Both the position numbers and the translations under genes were made by a program. The notes under the pieces are model-generated. The model was not told the origin of the DNA. It saw only the letters and a list, made by a program, of their open reading frames with translations, and made no database searches. From the NCBI GenBank assembly GCA_014058105.1, contig JACGCM010000440.1:1612001-1676000 (forward strand): 64,000 nt of DNA, given 5' to 3'. Position 1 is the stretch's first letter; the number at the start of each line of letters is the position of its first letter. Shown in pieces: positions 53,858 to 64,000 of this stretch. The DNA is from Kingdonia uniflora. Lineage: Eukaryota; Streptophyta; Magnoliopsida; Ranunculales; Circaeasteraceae.

Positions 53858-55234
53858 ATGTCTCCCAAAATTTTGGCTGACCTAATCATATCCGACCTAT
53901 CACTCTCATCTTTGGAATCATCATCTTCATCATCGTCCAAAAGTGAAGAGGTCTTCTGACGTCAAATTTAGATGATGCACGAGTACCAAGATTATGATTA
54001 AGTTGGGAGAAGTAAAAGAAAAAGAGCAAGAGGCGACATCATCACAGAGGCGGGGAGGTAGTAAAATGGGAAGGATTGACAAGGGGAAAGGCTGTGATCA
54101 TAAATTGGGAGAGTTTAGCCTTAATTGGGATTACTTTGGTGACAACCCAATCTTCAAAGGTATTCCATTTCGTTGTCGATTCCGTATGAGCGAAGGTGTA
54201 TATCAACGTATTTATGATCAAATACTTTCTTTGAACCCCTATTATATTCAAAGGGAAAATGCCACTAAGACGATGGGCATATCCTCACACCAAAAGATAA
54301 CGTGTGCACTTCCCATGTTATGTTACGGTATGAAGGCAGATGCCGAAGATGAATATGTTCAGATTGAGGAGTCTACGGGTATTTTGAACTTGAAAGAATT
54401 TTGTAGAATAATTATAACACAATTCAAAGCTCAATACCTTAAATCTCCCAATAAAAACGCTACATTATACTTGTTAGAAGTGAATAGATCACGAAGCTTC
54501 CTGGGGATGTTGGGTAGTTTGATTGTATACATTGGAAGTGGAAGAATTGTCTTACCGGGTGGGTAGGACAATATACAGGGTATAAGAAAATTCCGACGGC
54601 AATTTTAGAAGCGGTTGAATCGCAAGATCTTTAGATATAACACGCATTCTTTGGGGTGCCCGATTTTAACAACGGCGTGAACGTCTTGGATCAAGGGTGG
54701 GTTTTCAACAACCTGTCTAATAGAGTTGCGCCGCCATGCAATTATAATATTGGCACGATATCATATACTATGGGGTATTACTTAGCGGATGAAGTCTATC
54801 TAAAATGGAAAACTCTTGTTCAAACTATAAGAAATTTGTTCAAGGTTGTCGAAACACATTTTTTGAAGATGCAAGAAGCATGCCAGAAAGACGTAGAGCG
54901 TGCTTTTGGGGTATTAAAAGCTAGGTTTCAAATATTGGCACACGGTGTATGATTTTGGAAACCTAGTGATCTAGGAAATGTTATGTACGCATGTATAATC
55001 CTACACAATATGATCATCGAAGATGAACGTCATACTTACATCCGAGAAATGGACATTGATCCCGAGTTTAGAAAATCCGTGAAGAATTGGAAGGAAGACT
55101 TAAATCCAAGACACGCGATCAACACTATGGTAGAGTACATCTAGAAGGTTCATGAAATTAGAAATGAAGGTGCCCATTTCCAATTACGAGATGAACTTGT
55201 CGCGCATTTGTGGAATCAAAAAGGGGCAGAGTAA
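53858..55234 (+). pseudogene. PIF/Harbinger DDE transposase
   Basis: It would cut and paste the element. The likely original start is ATG 53858 (MSPKILADLIISDLSLSSLE), followed by a serine run; an early frameshift leads into the main frame. Then come FRCRFRMSEGVYQRIYDQIL, ADAEDEYVQIEESTGILNLK and SRSFLGMLGS. A one-base loss near 54517 shifts the first catalytic region (D-C-I-H-W in the +1 frame). Downstream, GVPDFNNGVNVLDQG has G where NNDINVL-type transposases have the second D. AACQ-like QEACQKDVERAFGVLKARFQ keeps the catalytic E; then ACIILHNMIIEDER. Stops occur also after AVESQDL. Confidence 0.9.
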
Positions 55235-55426
55235 TGTAGTCTTCATCATTGTTTTTTTATTTTCTAAAGTAATTTATTTTGTTTCTAAGTGTTATGTTGA
55301 AGCTATGAAATATTTGCTCTACTTGATTGAGGTATATTTTAAGGATTATATACGATTAATAACAATTTTAATAAAATAATTAAATTATATAGAACTTAAG
55401 AATTACTATTAACGCTAAGGATTACA

Positions 55427-56894
55427 TCAATCTTCATCACTAGAAACGTCGTCATCACTTGGACACTGCTCCTTCATCTTCTTCAAATATTTTTTAATTT
55501 GCTTCTTCATCCAACGCCTTTGTACTGGCAGTAGGTTACTTGAGTCTGTTGTTATCACCTTAACCATATGCGCATCTTAGATGACATTTTTCTTAGTTAG
55601 CCCCACTTCACGCCTCCTTTGAATCTCAGTCTCTCTAGCCAACTTTTATTTTTCTCTAGCTCTAGCTCTAGCTCTAGCTCTAGCTCTAGCTTCCTTTTCC
55701 TCTTTCTTCTACTCGTCTTTCTCATTCCACGACTTCATCATGTTGGCCGTCATCTCAAACATCTTCTTCCCCCAATAACCTATACTTGACTTTACCACTT
55801 CTTTTGCCTTGTATTTTTTTTTGGTCGTCCGGTCATACATCCCCCCACAAGAATATAGTGGTGTATCTACGTCGATAGAATCATCCGGAATTACCACATT
55901 TGGATTGCCGGAAGTAGGTGTTTTTGGATTGGTGTTGATGGAGTTACCCGGGCTATCGTAAAAATTTGACTTCCTAGCGACGTTGCGGTCGGGTTTCTCG
56001 ATGTGATGAATTTGTGACCATTTTGAGCACAGCTCCAAAACTTTGTAAACCTTCCCAAATGTAAATGGGCTTTTTTGTATTTTATCAAAATTCTCGTATG
56101 CCATACGTTCTTAGAAATCAAGTTTCAAATTCTAATGAGTATGATTAACCTAACAAAATGAATGAAATGAGAAAAAAAATGTAAATACTTACGAAGTCGC
56201 CCGATCCAATGCCAGTAAAATGTCAGCTTTCAAGGTCTTGAATGATGCCTTTAAAAATTGATCAATCCTAATTGATCCGCTCCTTATACGCGCAATTGAT
56301 ACTGTTGTACGATCGCCACATCGATTTGTCAACATAGAACGAGTTGAATTGGTTACGTACCTTGAACCAAAATGTAGAGGCTTTTTGGTTTTTCGTGGTA
56401 GTGAGGTTTTGAGATACTTGAGACCATGCGCATACAAGATTTACGAAGTGCTCGGAAGACTAAATTTTTGAGTTCTTGTATGTGCCTTTGTCATTAGTAA
56501 CTTCATCCTCAGCCTCAACTACATCTTCAACTATAATAGGTATCGATGCCATCTTTCTTTTAGACTTTGCCTTTTCGCGCATATTACTTCTTGTAAGAGC
56601 CAGATTGATTTTCTTGGAGATGATCGGAGAGACAACCGATGATGTATTGAGGTTTAAATCATTTAAACCCCATGTAACTCTCATCGGCATGGTACTCGAA
56701 CTTCCACCGGCAAAACCTGTTTGAGATGTATCATATGAATTCCCCGGTTGAGAGTACGAGCTCGTATGAGGATCAAATAGAGGGTAATATTCTTGGTTTT
56801 GGTAATATCCTTAGGTTTGTGATTGAAATTAATTGTCGGGTGGCGGGAATAGTTGGCGAACATGGTGATTACAATATTGGGAATGGTTAGGCAT
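55427..56894 (-). pseudogene. Myb/SANT-like second protein of the PIF/Harbinger element
   Basis: PIF/Harbinger elements need a second, DNA-binding protein besides the transposase. On the minus strand, from about 56894: MPNHSQYCNHHVRQLFPPPD, RKMASIPIIVEDVVEAEDEV, then the trihelix/SANT-like FVNLVCAWSQVSQNLTTTKN and STFWFKVRNQFNSF, later FTFGKVYKVLELCSKWSQIH. The C-terminal half has YWGKKMFEMTANMMKSWNEK, a hexamer-coded (AR)n run (55656-55690), and ends DDDVSSDED at 55427. Stops interrupt it. The start is uncertain; a frame is open further upstream. Confidence 0.75.
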
Positions 56895-57023
56895 TTGCGA
56901 CGGATCAAATGCGCTGAATTGAGAGTGGTTTTGAAAATTTGATTGGGAGCTTAAGAATAAAATAGTAGTTTGTTTTGTAAGCTAAGGATGGGGAAGAGTG
57001 TAGAAGATAGTTAATATGAGAGT

Positions 57024-57069
57024 GTAGAAGATGAATGACATTTATAAATGAAAAAAACTAACCGTTGAG
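57024..57069 (-). promoter_or_regulatory. Promoter of the Myb-like gene
   Basis: On the minus strand CTCAACGGTTAGTTTTTTTC then ATTTATAAATGTCATTCATC and TTCTAC; almost identical, in inverted orientation, to 53720-53776. Confidence 0.6.
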
Positions 57070-57260
57070 CTACTTGGTCAACAAGTTTCCAAAAAAATAC
57101 AGCCGTTTAGAAGAGAATATAACCGTTGAGCTACTTGATCAATAAGTTTCCAAGGGAATATAGCCATTAATAAGGGAATATAGCTGTTGAGCTACTTGGT
57201 TAACAAGTTTCCAAAGGAATATAGCTGTTGAGCTACTTGGTCAACAAGTTTGCCCCAAAA
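57060..57260 (-). repeat. Four-copy repeat upstream of the Myb-like gene
   Basis: GTTGAGCTACTTGGTCAACA and variants start at 57064, 57125, 57185 and 57225 (spacing 61, 60, 40). TTGGTCAACAAG contains the inverted TTG...CAA. It lies just upstream of the TATA box of the Myb-like gene. CTCAACGG also appears once upstream of the transposase TATA box. Confidence 0.8.
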
Positions 57261-57466
57261 ATAATGTATTTTTTATTACCAAATAAACCAAGTATAAAAA
57301 GGAGGCCATAAAAAACCTAAGGTTTAACATAACATATTAAAGTTTTAAACAAAACATAGCATACTCAATGTAGTTTTAGCATAACAAATAAAAGTTCTAA
57401 ACAAAACAAAGTATACTCAACATAGTTTAAACAAAACATAAATCAAAGTTCTAAATAAAATATAGC

Positions 57467-59111
57467 CTAACTGGGATGACCTCTTGTCGTTTGGCGGGCA
57501 CGTCTGCTACATGCAAGACTCTCGTCAAAGGTACATTGTAAAACTGGCTCTGTCTGGTTGAAAATGGACATCTCAGCTAGTCTCTTAGACGTCTCTCGAA
57601 TAATCTCTTATGACTACCTCAGCTATTCCTCTAACTCGACCGTGCAGTCAACGTATTGCCTCGAGTCTTCATATGCCATATACCATATTCCTTGGGATTG
57701 ATGCCACAACTTATCTACACTATACGTAGGTGGACACGAGTATGGTACCTACATCACCGGGATCGGTATCCGTCTATGTTCATTGCTCATTCCCGCCATA
57801 TCCAAGAACCTTCCCATATCATGTTGATCGTCGGTCGCCTGAACACCACAGTCTTACACCTGCAAAGACGTAGCTAAACTCGACGTAGGTGGCAAGTATA
57901 TATCGGGCCTCACTTGATCATGCCCGACCATCTAAATATTTCTGGCCCTCTTGACTAAATTGTAACTGATCTTGGGATTTGAATAAGCGGTCAATATCTC
58001 ATGTAATCTACATCTGAAATAAGATAATTACGACCATCGTAGAAGTCCACATCTTTTAGACACTGGTATAACTCCTGATCGTACCACATGAATTCTATAA
58101 TCTCTTGGGGGGGTCATATAACACACTATCAAGCCCGATCAACTAACGCATATACTGGTCTCCTAAATACCAAAGCGTACCGTTCCCCTATGGGACTAAA
58201 ACCAATGGAACCCTCTTCGTACTCAGCAAATTAGCAACTCTTACCTCTGGACGGATTAATTGTCAAGACCTGTGCCATAGTTGACAATCTATATTGGTTC
58301 TGTCCTTCCATTTTATCATTTTTCTGATCACAACAAAAGAATGATAGATTTTAGACCCTGAAGTTTCCCTTTTATCTCTCCATGCACCCATACGGGGATA
58401 AATATAATTAAAGTTTGAAACCTTCACCAGATACATTTCAACCTGACAGTACTCAAAGAACCAGAACTCTAACATAGCATAGAATCCTGTGATCGATTTC
58501 TTCACCTTCCCATTCTTCAGCACTTAGACTTCATCTACTCCCCGATACAAATATGCCATAATTGGCGTACCCCAGTCAAATATCGACGTACCTATAATAT
58601 CGTAGTCTGTCAAAGATGCAGGATAACCCGTCGGAAGAGATGTTTGTACATTCAAGAAGAAGATATTACCCATCATATAGGCAATAAATGCCCTCGCATA
58701 TACTATATCCAACTCTTGGCTGTAATTGCTGAGCTGCGGATTTAAATCCTATTTCCCCGTCTTTAAATAGTTGAGAGTGATGTTACCGTACCTGATGTCA
58801 GTACTTGTGATTCCTGGGAACATCTTTTCTGCTTCGTCCAACTTGGAGTACTTCTCGTCGTATGGGAGTTCGGGACCCCTCCCAAAAGATATGTCCGTTA
58901 GCATGACGAAGTCAAATGGTGTAAAACTAAGTTACCCGCAAGGGATGGCAATATACGTTAATAACACTTAAATTTTACAAACAAAACTTACCAGCATTTC
59001 ATCCAATCTAACAGAAATATGGACCCAACCGTCTGGGAGGATATCAACTCGTTTCAACTCCTCAAGGATTGGGGAGGGATCGTTGCCGCTTGTTAGGTGT
59101 AAATGCCGCAT
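57467..59111 (-). pseudogene. Plant-mobile-domain (MAIN/PMD-like) gene within the PIF/Harbinger element
   Basis: Minus strand. Exon 1 (from 59111): MRHLHLTSGNDPSPILEELK, DILPDGWVHISVRLDEML. A 65-base GT-AG intron (58927-58991) joins to FTPFDFVMLTDISFGRGPEL. Then AYMMGNIFFLNVQTSLPTGY, GTSIFDWGTPIMAYLYRGVD, FYAMLEFWFFEYC, YPRMGAWRDKRE and TLWYLGDQYM follow. This is the order of the plant mobile domain (PF10536 type), which occurs in host MAIN/MAIL proteins and in transposon copies. The C-terminus reads TFDESLACSRRARQTTRGHP with a stop at 57467-57469. Several stops in the body. The domain's biochemical role is not settled. Confidence 0.75.
58927..58991 (-). other. Intron of the plant-mobile-domain gene
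   Basis: GTAAGTTTTG...GGTAACTTAG on the minus strand. Removing it joins RLDEML to FTPFDFVML in frame, as expected for this domain. Confidence 0.7.
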
Positions 59112-59405
59112 ATTTGATACAAATTCTTTCCCTCTTTATTTTACTTCGGAGCTTGGGTTACATCTTGTTTTGGGGTATACATAGTCCGGTCGTAGACTAG
59201 ACTCTCCAGATATTGTTAGTGGATTAACACATTGAATTATGGAGAAGAAAATGTTTGGGTGGATTATGAACGTTGATGATGCCGCGCAGTTCAAAGCTGT
59301 ACGAAGTGATATTCACCTTGATTTCCAAATGAATTATTATGGGGTGGATTGAATTTACCCTGATTTATTTCCAAATTCACCCATTTACTGCTGTTGATGC
59401 TATTA

Positions 59406-60395
59406 CCCGAGGATGAGAACGTGATTGGAAGGTGAGGCCCTAAACTTGAGCACCAAAACCATATTTGAGGATGAAGTTGGAACTTTAGCTTTGGTTTTAT
59501 CAATTGTTGGAGATGGTCGTTAAAGCATCAGCAGCAATAAGGTTCGGGTGGTTCTAATTAAACCACCTTACAAACAAGCATGGCTAAAACTTTTTTTCAA
59601 ATTTCCAAATTTTTTGAAATACAATCCAATTTGTTTCTTATGATTTTGGAACACTATATTGATTTTCCAATTTCCGAAAATTTGATTTCCAATTTTTTTT
59701 GAAATTAATCGGATAAAGTTTTGTGATTCTAATTTTTCTGATCCGATTATTCCGAATTTCGTCCGATCTGATTTTTTTGAATAGTCTTATTCAATATTTA
59801 ATATATTCTTTGTAGTTTAATAATTTTTTTATTAGATGGAGATGTGGTGGCATTACAATTGTATGAGTAAGTGTTAGATATTTTTATTTGGGAACATTAC
59901 GTATAATTTTACATATAAAAAAGGCAAAGATTCACTATTTTCATAAATATTATCTTAAAATTCTGATTTTTCCAAATTTTTAATCCAAAATTTTTGAATT
60001 TTTCAGATTTCCAAAATTCTGATTTTTCTGAATTTGAAATAATTTTTTAATTTCTGGAAAAAAATTGGATCGGATCGGAATGCAATATTGATATCGGAAA
60101 ATTTTTGAAGAGCTTTATTTTCGATCCGAAAATAGCCCTACACCTCCATTTCGGTGGTTTTGGTCTTATATTTTTGAAATCCTGTGATAAATAGTTCGTT
60201 GCCGCTGTTTTAACTACTGAGATTAAGATACAGGGACGACCTAGATGTAAGAAAACTGTGTAAGAAAACTATCGCAGTAAACAGATTGCCACGACATAGT
60301 ATGAGACTTGTAAGGCTTTAAAAAACGAAGTGTTTCCATATTTCACAGGACGAAACCAAAACCTAGAAATTTCATAAACATATCTATATTACAAT
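59406..60395. other. Unassigned AT-rich spacer
   Basis: Low-complexity stretches built from AATTTCCAAATTTTTT and TTTTCTGATCCGATT-like blocks (59.58-60.13 kb). No coding signal or clear repeat boundary. Confidence 0.45.
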
Positions 60396-60636
60396 TGAGG
60401 AGGGTAATAGGAACTAGACACAATTGAGAGATAAAGAATTCTTCATTCCATTATTATATAATTATTATAGGTGTATTTATTGACAGTTTAAATGAGTAGT
60501 TAAAATAGATTTTAACTAATTATGTTTTACAATTGAGAAGTTATAACAGTTGTGATAACTCAGCATTACTAATTGTACAAGTATTGACTCAACTCTATGT
60601 TGCTAACTGTGTGCTAACTCATCTATATTCTTAACA
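60396..60636 (-). mobile_element. 3' LTR of the minus-strand copia element
   Basis: On the minus strand the polypurine tract GCTCGAGGGGGTG is followed by TGTTAAGAATATAG at 60636. The 3' end is placed at CCTCCTCA (60396) as the best terminal CA; about 241 bases. The left limit is uncertain without the other LTR. Confidence 0.6.
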
Positions 60637-60639
60637 CAC

Positions 60640-61250
60640 CCCCTCGAGCTGAAGGGAGGAGCCTGAGCTGACAGCTTGCTTCTGAGATAGGTAAATCTTG
60701 TAGAAGATAAGCCATTAGTAAAGATGTCTTCAACCTGATCTCTTGTACACAAATAATTTATTTGAACACTGTTCTTAGTGACCAATTCCCTGATAAAATG
60801 GTAGTCTATTTCTATTTGTTTTGTTCTAGCACGAAAGATAAGATTAGATGCTAATGAAATAGAACTAATGTTATTACACCAAATTAGAGGAGCTCTATGA
60901 ATGTAGATGTGAAGATCTGTTAACAGAATACATAACCATGAGAGTTCAGCTGCAGTTAATGCAAGTGGTCTGTACTCACTTTCTGTAGAGGATCTTGCAA
61001 CTGTTGCTTGTTTCTTAGCACTCTAGGAAATTGGTGAGTTCCCAAACAACACACAAAAGCTGATTGTGGACCTTCTATCAAAAGGATCTCCTACCTAGTC
61101 AGCATCTGAGAAGGTTGCAATGAGATCACTACCTTTGGAGAAGAAGATGCCATGGTTAATAGTGCCTTTAACATATCTGAGAATCTATTTTACTGCTGAT
61201 AAATGTGAAGTTGTAGAGGAGTGCATAAGCTGACAGACTGGGTTTACGAA
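60640..61250 (-). pseudogene. Copia RNase H (minus-strand element)
   Basis: YRPLALTAAELSWLCILLTD, HRAPLIWCNNISSISLASNL, then TKQIEIDYHFIRELVTKNSV and DQVEDIFTNGLSSTRFTYLR, ending RGCVKNIDELAHS across the LTR boundary. IDYHFIRE and EDIFTK-like blocks are typical of the copia pol end. Frame-shifted in the upstream part. Confidence 0.85.
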
Positions 61251-61299
61251 AAAGGCAAGATCCAGTGTTGTCCAGGTCAAATATTGGAGAGCTCCAACT

Positions 61300-62290
61300 T
61301 AAAATCTATAGTGAGAGCTATCTTGAAGGAGTTCACCATCATTGGGAGAAAGCTGTATTCCAGTTGAGCAAGGGGTGGAGCATGACTTAGAGCCATCCAA
61401 GTGTTATTTTTGTAAAAAATTTATAACATATTTGGACTGATGAGAAAAGATTCCTTGAGATGTCCTTGTTGCTTCTAACCCAAGAAAATAATGTAATGGA
61501 CCTACGTCTCTCATGGAAAATCTTGTGCTCAAATGTTGCATAAGTGATTGACAATATTGAGGAGAGCTTCCAGTAATCAAAATATTATCCACATAGATAA
61601 GAATAAAGGTCAATGAAGAAGATGTTTTTTGAACAAAAAGAGATGTTTCTGCCTTTGATGTGTGAAAACCACATTTATAAAGACTTTGAACAATTGATTC
61701 ATACCATGCTCTAGGTGCGCGCCTGTTTTAGTCCATAAATTGATTTATGTAATTTGCACACAAAAGTAGGATGAACATGATCAATAAAGCCAGGGGGTGG
61801 GACCATGTACACCTCTTCTTTTAAAGTTCCATGTAAGAAGTCATTAGTGACATCTAATTGCTTAATTTGCCAATCATATTAGACTGCTAGAGCAATAACC
61901 AATCTAATTGTGGTTGGTTTATCTACTGGACTGAAAGTTTCATTATAGTCTAGTCCTTATTTTTGTTGATAGCCCTTTGCTACTAATCTTGCTTTGTATC
62001 TGCCAATTGATCCATCTGGCCTTTCTTTTATCTTAAAACCCAATTTGCAGCCAACCAGTTTTTGTTTGGAGCATGGGGGAACAAGATATCATGTACCTGT
62101 TTTTATAAGAGCATTGAATTTTGTGACCATAGCTTGTATCCAGGAGGAATCCTTGACTGCTTGAGTAAAACAAGTTGGAACATTAGGTGATGAGGTGGTG
62201 AGTAACATTGTAGGAATAAGATGTCTTGTACATATATAGGTTTTTGGTTTAAAAATGCCATTTATGCTTCTAGTAATCATATGATGCTAT
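61300..62290 (-). pseudogene. Copia reverse transcriptase (minus-strand element)
   Basis: MITRSINGIFKPKTYICT at the entry, VKDSSWIQAMVTKFNALIKT, VGCKLGFKIKERPDGSIGRY, YKARLVAKGYQQK then a stop. Then [51 protein letters not shown] and, after a frameshift, ILIYVDNILITG (YVDD has become YVDN). Last, FSMRDVGPLHYFLGLEATRT. Nearly complete length with few lesions. Confidence 0.87.
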
Positions 62291-62574
62291 TGTGTGCTTG
62301 CTAGAGGTAGTAATGGTGCTGCATGGTAATATTTCTTGAGATATATTTGGATATTGTGAAGGTGGTGGTATTAATGAAGGTAAATAAGTTCGTGATATAG
62401 GTAAATGAGCTAATATTTGGGACATAGGTGAGGTAAGTGGTTCATATGTACTTTGTGTACTAGACTGAGATGTATTAGATAGAGTATCAAGGGGACTTGG
62501 TATTGGAAGTACAATTGAATGTGATATATGACTTGGAAATGCGGGGACATTAGAACATGTTTCACAAGAGGATG

Positions 62575-63480
62575 TTAGCTTTGAAGTGTTAAGTGAACAG
62601 AAAGGAAAGTGTTGTTCATTAAGACAACATGTCTAGATAGCAGAATTTTTCCAGTATGGGGATCTAAGCATATATAACCTCTGTGATTCAGACTATAACC
62701 AATGAAGACACAAAGCTTTCTTTTTGTTTTTGGTATATGGCTTGAGCCATGTGTAACAACCATAACCATATGATTTAAGAAATATGTAGTTGGGAGATTC
62801 ATTAAAAAGTTTTTCCCGAGGAGATAAGAAATCCTATTTTTTAGATGGTTATCTATTGATAAGAAAAACTGAAGTTTGAAAAACATCAATCCAATAGTGT
62901 TAAGGAAGGTAACTCTAAGCAAATAAGGTTCTGCGCATTTCGGCGATATGTATATGTTTTCTTTCCGCAATACCATATTTTTCTGGGGTATGAACAAAAG
63001 AAAACTTATGTAAAATACCAGAGAGAATAAGGGACTGTTCAAATTTGTGACTAATGAATTCACCCCCTGCATCAGTTCTTCTAGATTTGATTTTAAATCT
63101 AGTTTGTTTTCAACATTGGCATTAAAAGAAACAAAGATACTATAGAAATCAACTTTTGTATATAGTGGAAAAATCCAACAATATTTAGTATAGTCGTCTA
63201 CAAAGCTGGCATAATATCTAAAACCAGAAAGATAGTTTATAGGAGATGGCCCCCATAGATCACAATGTAAAAGTTGTAAAGAGCTAGTGCTTCTAGTTAT
63301 AGAAATTGAGAAAAGTAGTTTTTTGCTTTTGCCAAGTTGACAATCAGCATAAAAAGGAACTGGAAATAGCTTGTCTTAAACTGGTAATTGTTGTTGGTGA
63401 ATGACTTTTTGAAGAATTGGAGTAAAGGGATGGCATAGTCATTGATGCCAAATAGTGGATGATGTTATTTCTCCAATAAA
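62575..63480 (-). pseudogene. Copia integrase (minus-strand element)
   Basis: QLLHCDLWGPSPINYLSGFR (first D, near 63.27 kb), YASFVDDYTKYCWIFPLYTK, then IRTDAGGEF-equivalent sequence around 63.09 kb in a shifted frame. PEKYGIAERKHIHIAEM carries the E. The last open stretch (62575-63072) has PKTKRKLCVFIGYSLNHRGY and LDPHTGKILLSRHVVLMNNT. Frameshifted. Confidence 0.85.
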
Positions 63481-63993
63481 TGTTGTGTTTTGACCAGTGG
63501 ATGAGGAAGGAGAGTGATAAAACTTGAAAGGGTAAAGACCATTCTTATGTGGTCGTTGGAAAAGTATCTTCCCCGAGAGTTTGTCCTTTACAAAGAAGGC
63601 ATGACTATCAAAATTTAGAGTACAGTTATTATCTCTAACAAATTTTTAAATAAATAATAGGTTATGGGATATATTAGGTACATGTAAGATATATTTTAAA
63701 TAAAATTTTGGCATAGGAGAAAAGCTAGTAGAGACAATAGAAGAACTTGTATTTTGAATGTATAGTCCTTGTCCACTCCCCATTGTGACTTTGTCTGTTC
63801 CCTAGTATTCCTCATGAAAAAATAGGCTGTTGAGATCTACTATAACATGATTAGCTTCCCCTGTATATGCAAACCAATGTGACTCTGTGGAGGATGAAGC
63901 TTGACTACCATTTCTTGTTGCAGCCATTACAATCAGCTTTGGTATTGGGATCTTGACTTGAGAAGCAAAGTTCATTCCATTATGATAGTCCAT
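63480..63993 (-). pseudogene. Copia protease and pre-integrase region (minus-strand element, partial)
   Basis: SSTESHWFAYTGEANHVIVD: the protease motif normally reads W-x-DTGA-x-H; here the aspartate position is tyrosine (AYTGE). Then GSGQGLYIQNTSSS, LHVPNISHNLLFI, a stop, and KFVRDNNCTLNFDSH into IWHQ with a stop. It continues past the right edge of the window in the gag direction. Confidence 0.8.
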
Positions 63994-64000
63994 TGCAGTG

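Larger units (their letters stand above)
52919..59402. mobile_element. PIF/Harbinger transposon with three genes
   Basis: 6,484 bases flanked by TTA at 52916-52918 and 59403-59405. Ends: GAGCACCCACAATAGCTAGG and, inverted, (T)AGCATCAACAGCAGT, matching both ends of the MITE at 23950-24482. It carries a plus-strand DDE transposase, a minus-strand Myb/SANT-like protein gene, and a minus-strand plant-mobile-domain gene. The last base of the right end differs (T for G). All three genes have stops or frameshifts, so the copy is no longer autonomous. Confidence 0.82.
60396..64000 (-). mobile_element. Ty1/copia element, minus strand, running off the window
   Basis: 3' LTR at the left, then RNase H, reverse transcriptase, integrase and the protease region towards the right edge. 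The gag and 5' LTR would lie beyond 64000. It is a different, more complete copy than the one at 29-32 kb, with separate sequence. Confidence 0.87.

Noticed and set aside
1..64000. tRNA, rRNA, miRNA or host single-copy genes
   Set aside because: No cloverleaf with conserved boxes, no rRNA blocks, and no long intact frame of a host family. Single hairpins were not enough to call a small RNA.

Overview
The window looks like repeat-dense, intergenic DNA of a flowering plant, probably a eudicot; I cannot name the species. Almost everything I can assign is transposable-element sequence: Ty3/gypsy of the Tat type and of a chromovirus-like type, Ty1/copia, PIF/Harbinger, and two short gag-bearing LTR elements without reverse transcriptase. 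I found no convincing host gene, rRNA, tRNA or CRISPR array. Nearly all coding regions carry stops, frameshifts or lost catalytic residues.

Layout. 1-2402 is the 3' end of a plus-strand Tat element (A). 2422-about 21.9 kb is a second, different plus-strand Tat element (A2), split by a complete minus-strand element of the A family (B, 5443-17069, target duplication AAGTA). 22-29 kb holds a pair of ~550-bp inverted arms (22876-23434 and 27855-28406) that enclose a PIF/Harbinger MITE (23950-24482, TSD TAA) and a gag-only LTR element (24615-27522). 29.1-32.2 kb is a 5'-truncated plus-strand copia element. 32568-35918 is a minus-strand gag-protease-only LTR element with a perfect TSD (TTGCC). 36.4-38.98 kb plus 52.17-52.6 kb is a plus-strand chromovirus-like gypsy element (D), split by a third A-family member (C, 38982-52166, minus strand). 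52919-59402 is a large PIF/Harbinger element with TTA duplications that carries a DDE transposase, a Myb/SANT-type second protein and a plant-mobile-domain gene. 60396 to the window end is a minus-strand copia element running off the edge.

How the parts work together. The A/B/C family has the usual Tat order: LTR, primer site, gag, protease, reverse transcriptase, RNase H, a second RNase H, integrase. Between pol and the 3' LTR it has a long extra region. There, three transcription units read against the element, each with its own TATA box. Two encode small proteins related to each other; the third is a larger, intron-containing gene. A 193-bp tandem array lies exactly where these units converge with pol. 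Units, spacing, promoters and one intron are shared by B and C. In the PIF/Harbinger element the transposase and Myb-like genes face each other from near-identical inverted promoters, and a repeated ~19-bp palindrome-like subterminal motif is shared with the MITE 29 kb away.
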